Source: a virus
Virus record (IMG/VR): IMGVR_UViG_3300020183_000469
Location: 1-23,716 of that record
Length of the DNA: 23,716 bases
Strand: one strand, 5' to 3'
Part shown: one piece after another, positions 1 through 7,472 of the stretch
Position numbering within the stretch: the stretch's first letter is position 1
Layout of the letters: each line of letters begins with the position of its first letter
Notes under the pieces: model-generated
What the model saw: the letters and a program-made list of their open reading frames with translations, nothing else
What the model was told of the DNA's origin: nothing
Databases searched by the model: none
Program-made: the position numbers and the translations under genes

Positions 1-1
1 A

Positions 2-1312
2 TCCAACTATGTGCTGTACAAAGAAAAGTCTGCACGTAGAGAAGCAGCACGTAGATTGGGTGCAAAGGGTCGACTGCCCAAGGACATAGACTACAAAAAG
101 CTAGGCGTGGATGAAACTGAAGCACGCCGCATAGAGAAAAAGCTCATGGGAAAAACACGCTGCTTATCAAAACACTGCGGTGGCGTCATAGTGTTTGATC
201 GACAGTTGCCCCGGAGCCTATTCCGTGAAGACAATCTCATTCTCCTGGACAAAAACGAAGTGGAAGACCTTGAGCACCTCAAAGTAGATATCTTGGCCAA
301 CCGTGGCCTGAGTCAGCTGATGGAAATTGACTCTACTTGTATGATACACGAATATCCCACCGAAGATGATGCCACAGCAGACCTTCTGGCTCGCGGCGAT
401 GTGTTGGGTGTGACACAGGGTGAAAGCCCGGCCATGCGGCGACTGTTTAGAGCCATCCGGCCCACTTCTGTGGCCGACTGTGTGTTTGCCACTGCCCTAG
501 TACGCCCTGTGGCCATGGAAGGTCGACGCAAGGCAGCATGGTTCCGTGACTGGACTGCCGATGGTGTCAAAGAACGTGCTATTGTATGCGAAGATGATGC
601 CATAGAACGCATCATGAAACTGATTGGTGTAAACGCCTACGAAGCTGACATGTATCGTCGTGCATTTGCCAAAAAGAACGAAGAAAAGGTCATGGAGTTC
701 ATGAACCGACTAGGCGACCATCCAATGAAAGATGACATCTACCGGGAAATGCTGAACTTATCAGGCTTTGGGCTGTGTCGTGCTCATGCAGTAAACCTTG
801 GCAGGCTGATCTGGGCTCTGGCCTTTCAGAAGGCCCACAATCCTAGAGAGTTTTGGCGAGCAGCTCTGATGCACTGTCAAGGTTCGTATGCTCGCTGGGT
901 CTATCGCAACGAAGCCAAACGAGCCGGCTGGGACCTGCGTGAACTGGGTTTTGCCAACTGGATCACAGAAGATCCAGTGGCCAGTTTTCGAGAACATGGC
1001 GCTTGGAACTCGCCAGGTTTCTTGCCTGGCATGGGTGTGCAGGGTCTCTACTCTGAATACTATCAGTTTGCAGGCATAGTGGCCAACTCACGAGTGTTCC
1101 GACGAGACCGCAAACAGTACATTCACTTCATTACCTTGGGGGTGGGCGAAGGCGAGTATGTGGACATCATTGTGGATCGTCCAGTAAAGTATTTCAACGG
1201 TTCAGTGATTGTGGGACAGGGCCGACGTCTCAGCAGAGACGGGTCACAGTTTTTGCAGGTAGATCGTAAAAATATTGAGGTAATAGACATGAAAGACTAC
1301 TATGAACAGTAA
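2..1312 (+). CDS. DnaE2-like C-family DNA polymerase, C-terminal part (5' end outside window)
   Basis: This is the C-terminal part of a bacterial-type replicative or translesion polymerase (DNA polymerase III alpha, closest in layout to DnaE2/ImuC). The frame is open back to base 2, and the residues before the first possible start (GTG at 11) fit the family, so the gene almost certainly begins upstream. Counting from that GTG: HCGG (55-58) matches the HAGG/HSGG motif; LKVDILANRG (90-99) carries the third palm aspartate (D93); LGVTQGES and ALVRPVAMEG match the fingers-proximal GVFQ-ES and RPGP blocks; GLCRAHAVNLG matches the KSHA helix. The last about 75 residues, from FAGIVANSR, look like the OB fold that ends DnaE2. 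The DIDID aspartates would lie left of the window. It may be the phage's replicative polymerase or a repair enzyme. It converges on the radical SAM gene. Confidence 0.87.
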   Translation, partial: SNYVLYKEKSARREAARRLGAKGRLPKDIDYKKLGVDETEARRIEKKLMGKTRCLSKHCGGVIVFDRQLPRSLFREDNLILLDKNEVEDLEHLKVDILANRGLSQLMEIDSTCMIHEYPTEDDATADLLARGDVLGVTQGESPAMRRLFRAIRPTSVADCVFATALVRPVAMEGRRKAAWFRDWTADGVKERAIVCEDDAIERIMKLIGVNAYEADMYRRAFAKKNEEKVMEFMNRLGDHPMKDDIYREMLNLSGFGLCRAHAVNLGRLIWALAFQKAHNPREFWRAALMHCQGSYARWVYRNEAKRAGWDLRELGFANWITEDPVASFREHGAWNSPGFLPGMGVQGLYSEYYQFAGIVANSRVFRRDRKQYIHFITLGVGEGEYVDIIVDRPVKYFNGSVIVGQGRRLSRDGSQFLQVDRKNIEVIDMKDYYEQ

Positions 1313-1340
1313 AACTTTTTGTGTGTTACCATTTTACGGA

Positions 1341-1361
1341 TTTGAATCATTATGATTCAAA
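1341..1361. repeat. 21-bp near-perfect palindrome between convergent genes
   Basis: TTTGAATCAT, one central T, then ATGATTCAAA: a 10-bp perfect inverted repeat in the 85-bp gap between the converging polymerase and radical SAM genes. A second small repeat (AGAC at 1361, GTCT at 1373-1376) adjoins it. Both strands could form the hairpin, so a bidirectional terminator is possible, but the stem is AT-rich and has no T-run directly after it on either strand. A protein-binding site is the alternative. Confidence 0.5.
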
Positions 1362-1397
1362 GACGAAATAAAGTCTCAAGACACAAGGAAAAACATT

Positions 1398-2546
1398 TCA
1401 ATCCATCATTATTTTCAAGGATTGCAAATTACCAAAATTCTTTAAATGCCATAAAAGTGGCAGGAAATGTTTTTTCAAAACTTTGATTTCTAAACTGATC
1501 GAATTTTTGATCTGACCTAACATTGATGTTATGGACTGCGCATGTTCTTTCCAATTATTAGGAACCAGATTGCGATATGGACTATTTTCCAATGTATTGA
1601 TCAATTGCTGACTGGCATTTTTCAAACTATAAATGCCCATGGCCAGGTGTCGTGTACAATCAATTGGATCGCCTTCGCGATTCACGGAAAAATTTTTTCT
1701 ACACCATCTATCCAGTTCGTCTAGGTAAACCACGTTGAAAATACTAACTGTCTGCTCGACCAAGAACATAACATTACTGGGCAGTGTATCTCTGAGGTCA
1801 TATAAATTCTGTTGAACCTGCATCCACAAAGCCGGCCAACGCAGGTATTCAAACTGCTGTTCTGTGGCATCAATACTGACATGTAATTTTACCAAATGAC
1901 AGCGATCAATGATTTCAAAATGTTTTTGGTCTATAGATTGTGTACCATTGGTCTGAAAACACAAAGTCAATTGCTCTTTGGCATTGGGCACATTTAGTGC
2001 TAGCCATTGTGCAACATCCCAATGGTGATTGCCCAACAATGTTTCCCCGCCACAAAAAACAACCTGCCTAAGGTTGCTGAGATTCATAGTAGCCAGCAAT
2101 GACAGCAAGGTATCTTGATTGTGTGTGGTTCGCAAAGGCTCGACCCACTGCCCATTGGCTTTCAAGTGATGCTGCCAATAAGTACTGGATCCAGGTCCGC
2201 AAGTTCTACAGGCCAAATTACAACTGTTATCAAACATAAGATCTAAACGAGCTGGCCCATTTAGATCTTTTTTCCCAGTTATCCCTAGCCCTTGATTCAT
2301 GCCTTGTCGAAAACTGGGCAACCCTGATTTTTCCAAACTTTTGCAGCTGGCACAACCCGGATCCCAAATATTATTGAGATTGGTGTTTCGCAATGGCTCT
2401 AACTGTTTGTTGTTCCATGCATTGTCAAAATCAATGACAAATCTATCGTGTCTCAAACAACAGTGTTTCAGAAAAACAGTATTTTTGTTTTTGACGTCAA
2501 GCTGCAATCCCCCATGAATCATGGAACAATAAACGTCATAATTCAT
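1398..2546 (-). CDS. Radical SAM protein (twitch/SPASM-like)
   Basis: A 382-residue radical S-adenosylmethionine enzyme. The 4Fe-4S cluster motif is C109-x3-C113-x2-C116 (CNLACRTC), followed by the SAM-contacting GGE at 166-168 (FCGGETLLG). Additional cysteines lie before the core (C29, C30, C65, C68 in HCCLRHD and CASCKS), suggesting an auxiliary metal site, here N-terminal rather than in the usual C-terminal twitch/SPASM position. The start ATG overlaps the helicase stop as ATGA, so it is translationally coupled to the replication operon. The substrate cannot be read from sequence. Related phage proteins are usually annotated only as twitch-domain radical SAM proteins. The gene looks more AT-rich than the helicase and primase, which may indicate later acquisition (impression, not computed). 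Confidence 0.87.
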   Translation of the reverse strand: MNYDVYCSMIHGGLQLDVKNKNTVFLKHCCLRHDRFVIDFDNAWNNKQLEPLRNTNLNNIWDPGCASCKSLEKSGLPSFRQGMNQGLGITGKKDLNGPARLDLMFDNSCNLACRTCGPGSSTYWQHHLKANGQWVEPLRTTHNQDTLLSLLATMNLSNLRQVVFCGGETLLGNHHWDVAQWLALNVPNAKEQLTLCFQTNGTQSIDQKHFEIIDRCHLVKLHVSIDATEQQFEYLRWPALWMQVQQNLYDLRDTLPSNVMFLVEQTVSIFNVVYLDELDRWCRKNFSVNREGDPIDCTRHLAMGIYSLKNASQQLINTLENSPYRNLVPNNWKEHAQSITSMLGQIKNSISLEIKVLKKHFLPLLWHLKNFGNLQSLKIMMD

Positions 2547-3949
2547 GATGTTTTGATTTTGCCCAACAATTGTTTTAGTTTGGTACTTTGAACGTCGGCA
2601 GTGATTTTACCTGGCTCGTCTGGTTCGGTAGCAGTGGCTTCGCCTGGAGTAATTTGGCTTTTGGCCTTGATTGATTCATAGATAGATGGAGCTCGTTTGC
2701 GGAACTCTTGATATTGTTCGTCTTCGGCGAGATCAGTAATGCGCATGGTTTCAATGTTGTACTCCAGGTCAATTTTTTGTCCAACGCCCGTGGATGAGCG
2801 ACTCTTCATACATTGTATTTGATACTTTCCGCGTTCCTTCATGGCACGACTGGTAAAAATACCAAACACATTATCTGCTGTGTTGATCTTGGAAATGCCA
2901 CCCGATATATGCGAGTGATCAAATTCAATTTCTTCCACAGCGGATCTGTTTAACTGCGATGCAGTTACCATTAGTATACCCAGCTCTTTGGCCAGGTTAC
3001 GAAGTTCTTCTGAAACATACTTGTCTTTGACAAAAAGATCGTTGGGCGATACCTTGGCACTCACAGGCATCAGCAAGTCCAAATAGTCCACCATCATGAA
3101 GTCTACTCGATGACCGGTCTTGATCTGATATTCTTTCAAGAACGCACGAATGTCATTGATGTTTGATTGTGCCGGCAAGGCCTTGACCTGATAGCTGCCG
3201 GCTTTTTTACCGATCAACCGAACTTTGAGTGCTGCTGTTTCTTTGTCTCGGCGAATCTCTTTGGTTGACATATTGGTCAACATAGCTGCTGTACGCAGTC
3301 CTGTAAGCTCTTCGCTCAGTTCCAGTGTAATGTACACACCATGCAAGCCCTGTTGCACCCAGTTCAACGCAATGTTCATCATCACAAGGCTTTTACCAGA
3401 TCCTGACCCACCTGCAAAAATATTCAGTTCGCCTCGTGAGAATCCGCCATACAGCAGCCGATCCATTTGTGGCCATCCGGTACTTACTTGTCCGCCTGCA
3501 TCAAAATAACGTGAAAACATGCCTTCGGGATCAAGCCAGAAGTCTGTGCCAAGATCCTTAGTCAGTGATATCTGCACAGCGTCTTTGATCAGCTTTTCCA
3601 CAGGTTCAAACTCGCCTTTTTCCAGCAAGTCTGCTGATTTGAGAATAGCTCGCTCTAGTTCTTGACGCTTGGTAAATGCTTCAAACTCCGTCATGAACCA
3701 TTCGTAGTGCCCTTCATTCAAGTCAGGCACTGGCTCCAGTTTGATGCCTGTGGCCGCAGCGATCTGTGTACGATCCGGCAGTGTGCTAAACTTGTCTGAA
3801 TGTTCGCGAATAAACTCAGCTGCCGGTCGCAAGCTGCGATCAAAGTTGGCAGAGTTGTAAATGTTTTGAACACGCACATAACTCTGAGCATCTTCTAACA
3901 TCATTTCAAGAAAAAGTCGCTGAACATCAACCCCGTAGTTTTTTAGCAA
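2543..3949 (-). CDS. Replicative DNA helicase, DnaB/T4 gp41 type
   Basis: The hexameric helicase that unwinds DNA ahead of the phage replisome. It is 468 residues, close to T4 gp41. The RecA-type core shows Walker A GGSGSGKS (180-187), the acidic strand YITLELSEE (207-215), Walker B FMMVDYLD (284-291) and the H4 motif VTASQLNRS (328-336) with its DNA-contacting glutamine. The N-terminal about 130 residues are the primase-facing helical domain. The start is taken as TTG at 3949, preceded by AGGA at a workable distance, because the next ATG (3904) would cut into what looks like the first helix of the domain. It overlaps the primase by 23 bases, the usual arrangement for partners that form the primosome. 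The C-terminal 60 residues are polar and probably disordered. Confidence 0.95.
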   Translation of the reverse strand: MLKNYGVDVQRLFLEMMLEDAQSYVRVQNIYNSANFDRSLRPAAEFIREHSDKFSTLPDRTQIAAATGIKLEPVPDLNEGHYEWFMTEFEAFTKRQELERAILKSADLLEKGEFEPVEKLIKDAVQISLTKDLGTDFWLDPEGMFSRYFDAGGQVSTGWPQMDRLLYGGFSRGELNIFAGGSGSGKSLVMMNIALNWVQQGLHGVYITLELSEELTGLRTAAMLTNMSTKEIRRDKETAALKVRLIGKKAGSYQVKALPAQSNINDIRAFLKEYQIKTGHRVDFMMVDYLDLLMPVSAKVSPNDLFVKDKYVSEELRNLAKELGILMVTASQLNRSAVEEIEFDHSHISGGISKINTADNVFGIFTSRAMKERGKYQIQCMKSRSSTGVGQKIDLEYNIETMRITDLAEDEQYQEFRKRAPSIYESIKAKSQITPGEATATEPDEPGKITADVQSTKLKQLLGKIKTS

Positions 3950-4895
3950 GTTGCTTTTTCCTCAGTTCAATTTTCACACGGCTGGTTTCCCGGGCCTGCA
4001 TTATAGTTAGTAAAGTTGCAAGTTTTCCGTATTTTCGTACAGCATCATTGGGGTCTTTACAATCTTCCCATTCAGGTATGCTCACCGCCCAACCCAATTC
4101 CACGGCTCGATCTACCAATTCCAAACCAGCTCGATCTTGATCAGGAACCACTGTGATTTCACGCCCAAGATTGCGAATCAGTCTGGCCTGTGGGTCGCTA
4201 ATGGTGTTATGCATGACCGCTACTCCGCCAGTGCTGAGTGCATCAAAAATACCTTCCATGATCAACACATGCTGCCATGTTGACTGTTGCAGATCTATAC
4301 CAAACACATAACCCGGTTGCGAATGACTGATGTATTTGGGTTTGCGATTATCAGTCATTCTTGCTGACCAACCTACCACACAGCCATCATAGGTAAATGG
4401 AATAAGAACATGCGATCGAGTCCAGGGTCCTCCAGCATTGCGAATCGCAGTCATGGCAGGGAAATCGCAAGGCACTCCACGATCGCGAAGGTAATTCCAT
4501 TGTTCAACATGCTGCGAGGTAATCAATTCACTGCCGGCTGGGAAATCATCTTCTTCTTTGAATTTGATATCGCTGAGTTGATCAAAAACTTTGCCACGGT
4601 CGCTCAATAATCCGTACACTGAACGATGTTTGAGACTTTCGAGATTCAACAAATCAATCTGCTCTTGCGGCACGTGAAGACTGGTCAACAGTGTGCGAGC
4701 TCGATGGCCTATCGATCGGCCTAACACAAAACTGGCTTTGACAGTGCAATTAAAACAGTGATAACTCCAGCCTTGGTCTGACATTTTGATACCACCGCGG
4801 CTGCGTCGATCGTCGCATAGAGGGCAGTTGAAACTGATCCAGCCTGAAGGAGTCTGTTTTCTTTTGGCTGGCAAGTAAGTCAAGATGTCAAGCAT
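3927..4895 (-). CDS. DNA primase, DnaG/T4 gp61-like (zinc finger plus Toprim)
   Basis: Makes the RNA primers for lagging-strand synthesis. The 322 residues carry an N-terminal zinc ribbon (C24-x2-C27 and C47-x2-C50) and a Toprim catalytic domain with the invariant glutamate in IMEGIFDAL (E214) and the metal-binding PDQDRAG (D252, D254). The length is close to T4 gp61 (342). It is the first gene of the primase-helicase-radical SAM operon. The ATG at 4895 lies only 7 bases past the -10 element of a strong promoter and has no ribosome binding site, so the mRNA may be leaderless. The family assignment is firm; whether it is nearer to gp61 or to bacterial DnaG was not tested. Confidence 0.93.
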   Translation of the reverse strand: MLDILTYLPAKRKQTPSGWISFNCPLCDDRRSRGGIKMSDQGWSYHCFNCTVKASFVLGRSIGHRARTLLTSLHVPQEQIDLLNLESLKHRSVYGLLSDRGKVFDQLSDIKFKEEDDFPAGSELITSQHVEQWNYLRDRGVPCDFPAMTAIRNAGGPWTRSHVLIPFTYDGCVVGWSARMTDNRKPKYISHSQPGYVFGIDLQQSTWQHVLIMEGIFDALSTGGVAVMHNTISDPQARLIRNLGREITVVPDQDRAGLELVDRAVELGWAVSIPEWEDCKDPNDAVRKYGKLATLLTIMQARETSRVKIELRKKQLAKKLRG

Positions 4896-4901
4896 CTTGT
4901 T

Positions 4902-4930
4902 ATTGTACCCTATTGTTTAGGCTGCGTCAA
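4902..4930 (-). promoter_or_regulatory. Sigma70-type promoter for primase operon
   Basis: On the - strand: TTGACG (4930-4925), a 17-base spacer, TACAAT (4907-4902). Both boxes match 5 of 6 consensus bases with the ideal spacing. The predicted start of transcription falls at about 4895, which is the A of the primase ATG. The TGA stop codon of the upstream gene (4929-4927) is inside the -35 box. Confidence 0.75.
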
Positions 4931-6003
4931 CGATATTGGAGGTTACGCACATATCCGGTGCTGATCAAAACGGTTGCCTGTTGTGTGCCTTGATACTGCA
5001 CAGGCCAATATCCCGATCCACCTGCAGTGACCACAATAGGACCAATAGTACCATCACCGCCAACGCTTTCGCACTCAGCTTCGGCACCAGCGCCATCTCC
5101 TAAAATTTGGATTTTAGGCACTGCAATATAGCCTTGACCCGCATTGGTGACTGCTATGCTTTCTACCACGCCCAATGGTGTAACCGTGGCAGTGGCCTGG
5201 GCTCCATAACCTTTGGCATTGTTCATAGCCACACGAAGCAAAGGATGATACCCTTCCACATTGATATACACTGTGCCAGTGTGAGCCAAATAGGTTGTGC
5301 TGTCAGTGACATCGTACCAAATACTTTCGTAGTTTTCGGCTGCTTGAACTTTGATGGTACCAGTGAACACATCTAAATCCATCTTTATAGTGGTAAGCCG
5401 TTGGTCGTTGGTCGGAATAAAACTGCTGTAAAATTCTGTGAGCTGAGTGGTATTGACCGGCTGAGGAGTCAACGCCCAATCCGGCCAATTGGTAGGGCCA
5501 GGCTGCACTTGTGGAGCTTTGCCATAAATGGTGGGTATGGTAAGTTCTCCGCTGGGCACGAAAATGGGCAACACTGAGTCTACGATGTTGCAGTCTGCTC
5601 TAGCTTGAGAATTGGCATCCACATAGGCTGCTTGTATATAACTGCCAGCAGTGCGTTGAATACTGTAACTGGCAGGTTGCGCTGTGACATCAATGGTGTC
5701 TGCGCTGTTGAGTACCACTTTGACTCTGCCTAGACTGGCACTGAGAATATCCATGGACTTTTCCAAGATCAGTTCATTGCCAGCTTGGTTCAACAGTCTA
5801 AAAACAAAGCTAGATCCTGTGATGTTCACTGGTTTTTCTTCTTGGTTGATAAACTCAAACAGCAGAACATTGTCCACGCCTTTGTTGATTGTTAGGGATT
5901 TTGCATACACAGGGTCGTACCTCGCTGTAAAATAGCCACCGCTGGTGTCAACTAACAACACTTTGGCAATCTGTTGATATAAGTAAACGGTGGTTGAATA
6001 CAT
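4927..6003 (-). CDS. Probable phage structural protein (BppU-like N-terminus, glycine-rich repeats)
   Basis: A 358-residue protein with no catalytic motif, rich in beta-strand sequence. Residues about 30-150 (from SLTINKGVDNVLLFEF through SYSIQRT) resemble the N-terminal domain of baseplate upper proteins (BppU/DUF2479 type), which hold tail fibres or receptor-binding proteins. The C-terminal part has two spaced copies of the pattern seen in T4-like aquatic phage virion proteins: IAVTNAGQGYIAVPKIQI and IVVTAGGSGYWPVQY. There is no signal peptide. It is preceded by a late-type CATAAATA motif and a good ribosome binding site (GAGGA at 6012-6008), fitting late expression of a virion part. A baseplate, neck or fibre component is likely; the exact role is unknown. 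Confidence 0.7.
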   Translation of the reverse strand: MYSTTVYLYQQIAKVLLVDTSGGYFTARYDPVYAKSLTINKGVDNVLLFEFINQEEKPVNITGSSFVFRLLNQAGNELILEKSMDILSASLGRVKVVLNSADTIDVTAQPASYSIQRTAGSYIQAAYVDANSQARADCNIVDSVLPIFVPSGELTIPTIYGKAPQVQPGPTNWPDWALTPQPVNTTQLTEFYSSFIPTNDQRLTTIKMDLDVFTGTIKVQAAENYESIWYDVTDSTTYLAHTGTVYINVEGYHPLLRVAMNNAKGYGAQATATVTPLGVVESIAVTNAGQGYIAVPKIQILGDGAGAEAECESVGGDGTIGPIVVTAGGSGYWPVQYQGTQQATVLISTGYVRNLQYR

Positions 6004-6019
6004 GACATCCTCGAACTAC

Positions 6020-6027
6020 TATTTATG
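6020..6027 (-). promoter_or_regulatory. T4-type late promoter motif CATAAATA
   Basis: CATAAATA on the - strand fits the late motif of T4 (TATAAATA) and of cyanophages (NATAAATA). It lies 17 bases before the ATG of the structural gene, leaving room for a short leader carrying GAGGA. It overlaps the ATG (6025-6027) of the divergent + strand gene. Confidence 0.65.
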
Positions 6028-6402
6028 GGTAACGAAATTTTCAAAAAACTGACCGACAAATATCCGTTTATCACCTTGTGTGTGTACGCCAGCGAGGAAT
6101 ACGTGGGCGTAGTGCAAAATCGTGACGAAACCGTAACAACAATTTATGATTTTGGAGCGGTGCTTACCCAATCCGATAAAGTTGAATTTTTAGACCTAGC
6201 GGCCACTTGGTGGTGGGAAAGCAATCGCTCGATCCCTATCAACATTTTTTTGCGCAGTGACTGGGAAAAATTTCGCCATACTCTACGCACATTTTCCAAC
6301 AAAGATCTAGAAATTTTGCACGGTCCGGCTTGCAGTCTATTGGACATTATGAAAAAAAAATCCAAACGAAAGTCAATTACTTTGGTTCGTAGATTAGACT
6401 AG
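6025..6402 (+). CDS. Conserved-looking hypothetical phage protein, 125 aa
   Basis: A small, soluble, mixed alpha/beta protein with no motif that reveals a function. It starts with a hydrophobic strand-like block (YPFITLCVYASEEYVGVVQN), has an aromatic patch (TWWWESNRSIPINIFL, about residues 70-85) and ends in a very basic tail (KKKSKRKS) that could contact nucleic acid. I have the impression that similar short proteins occur in marine T4-like phages but cannot name a family. It is the only + strand gene between 1312 and 17861. No Shine-Dalgarno sequence precedes the ATG. An A9 run (6352-6360) sits near the 3' end, and the last 26 bases overlap the end of the convergent gene. Confidence 0.72.
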   Translation: MGNEIFKKLTDKYPFITLCVYASEEYVGVVQNRDETVTTIYDFGAVLTQSDKVEFLDLAATWWWESNRSIPINIFLRSDWEKFRHTLRTFSNKDLEILHGPACSLLDIMKKKSKRKSITLVRRLD

Positions 6403-7471
6403 CAGCAGGACTCTGCAGCAAGGCTGCTTCAAAGTTTCTAAATTCTTGATCAAAATGCCAGCCTAACTGTAAAAAATTTGCCTGGTTGTGTCTGCCAATT
6501 TCCAACAACTGCGTTTGGTGTGAGTTCCAATCAAATTTATAAAGCTGTTGAACCAATTCAAAAATTTTTCTCAGTCTTTTATCATGATTTGGTTCTCGAT
6601 CATAACTTTCGTCCCACAGTTCATGATAGGTCCTAAACCCAAAGTGCTGTAATCTTGTGAGATGTCCAGCTCCTGACGCCAACACAAATGGCATACCTAA
6701 CAACAGTGGTCTAAGAGTTTTTTCTGTGGTAGAAAGTGTTTCCATTTCAAAATCACTTTCCAGCACTAAGTTGTATCGTGCTTGACTCATCATTCTTACC
6801 GGAATCCTGCCCATAATATGCAGATGCGGGTTAGTGATATGTTTAGCAGATTGCTCAAACCATTGAGACAGGCCAGCACTGGTAACGGTGTAGTCTACAT
6901 CGTCCAGTTTGTTGGCCTCTACCCCATAATCTTTACCATCTAACCTAAAAATCCAATTTTTATCCGGCAATTCACTGAGCCATTGAGCAAACACAACTCT
7001 ATGGCTTCTTGGTACATTAGCAAAGTGTACAAATTGCATGGCTTTTTGCTCACCAAAATTATACAATCTGTTGGTGTAAAAAAATGGAGATTGCGGACTC
7101 ATGTGCAATTCAATCATTGATGCCAACAGAAATTCATGGAAAATCAAAGTATGATCAAGTTCAATGTTGACTTGCCTGATTCCTGGATAAGAACCGCAAA
7201 AAATAATGTAATGCTTGTTTTTTGGCAGACGTTGATTGGCCATGGCAATTTCTCTCAAGCCTTCCTTGAGATCAAGTGCAACCACTGTACGTTGGTCTAA
7301 TTCGATCCTATCTGCTTCCCAAGGTCTGTACACCCGAATAGCATCATTGTCGAATCCGGATACTTTGGCAGCAGGTTCATGTGTGCCCACAAGATTTTGA
7401 TACTGCACCCAAGATTGATATCTGCGAAAAAAATTATCAACATGAAACACTAACTGACAAAACTTCAACAT
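6377..7471 (-). CDS. Putative glycosyltransferase (exostosin/fucosyltransferase-like C-terminus)
   Basis: A 364-residue protein. The clearest signal is in the C-terminal half: TTEKTLRPLLLGMPFV (248-263), then a glycine-containing turn, FGFRTYHELWDESYD (277-291). This E-K-T-x-R-P-L-L-x-G-x-P-F pattern followed by GF-T-F/Y-x-DESYD is typical of GT10/exostosin-like GT-B enzymes in phages, in which the glutamate and lysine help bind the sugar nucleotide. The N-terminal half shows no motif I can name. The start ATG follows the stop of the mini-polymerase gene after one base, so it is the last gene of that operon. It is AT-rich compared with the replication genes. It lies apart from the main glycan island. 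The sugar and acceptor are unknown. Confidence 0.62.
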   Translation of the reverse strand: MLKFCQLVFHVDNFFRRYQSWVQYQNLVGTHEPAAKVSGFDNDAIRVYRPWEADRIELDQRTVVALDLKEGLREIAMANQRLPKNKHYIIFCGSYPGIRQVNIELDHTLIFHEFLLASMIELHMSPQSPFFYTNRLYNFGEQKAMQFVHFANVPRSHRVVFAQWLSELPDKNWIFRLDGKDYGVEANKLDDVDYTVTSAGLSQWFEQSAKHITNPHLHIMGRIPVRMMSQARYNLVLESDFEMETLSTTEKTLRPLLLGMPFVLASGAGHLTRLQHFGFRTYHELWDESYDREPNHDKRLRKIFELVQQLYKFDWNSHQTQLLEIGRHNQANFLQLGWHFDQEFRNFEAALLQSPAASLIYEPK

Positions 7472-7472
7472 A

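Noticed and set aside
6352-6360. A9 run in the 125-aa gene as a programmed frameshift site
   Set aside because: It is close to the natural stop. I saw no downstream stimulatory structure, and neither shifted product looks meaningful.
6377-6402. 26-base convergent overlap as a sign of frameshift or truncation
   Set aside because: Both proteins end plausibly, and short convergent overlaps are common in compact phage genomes.
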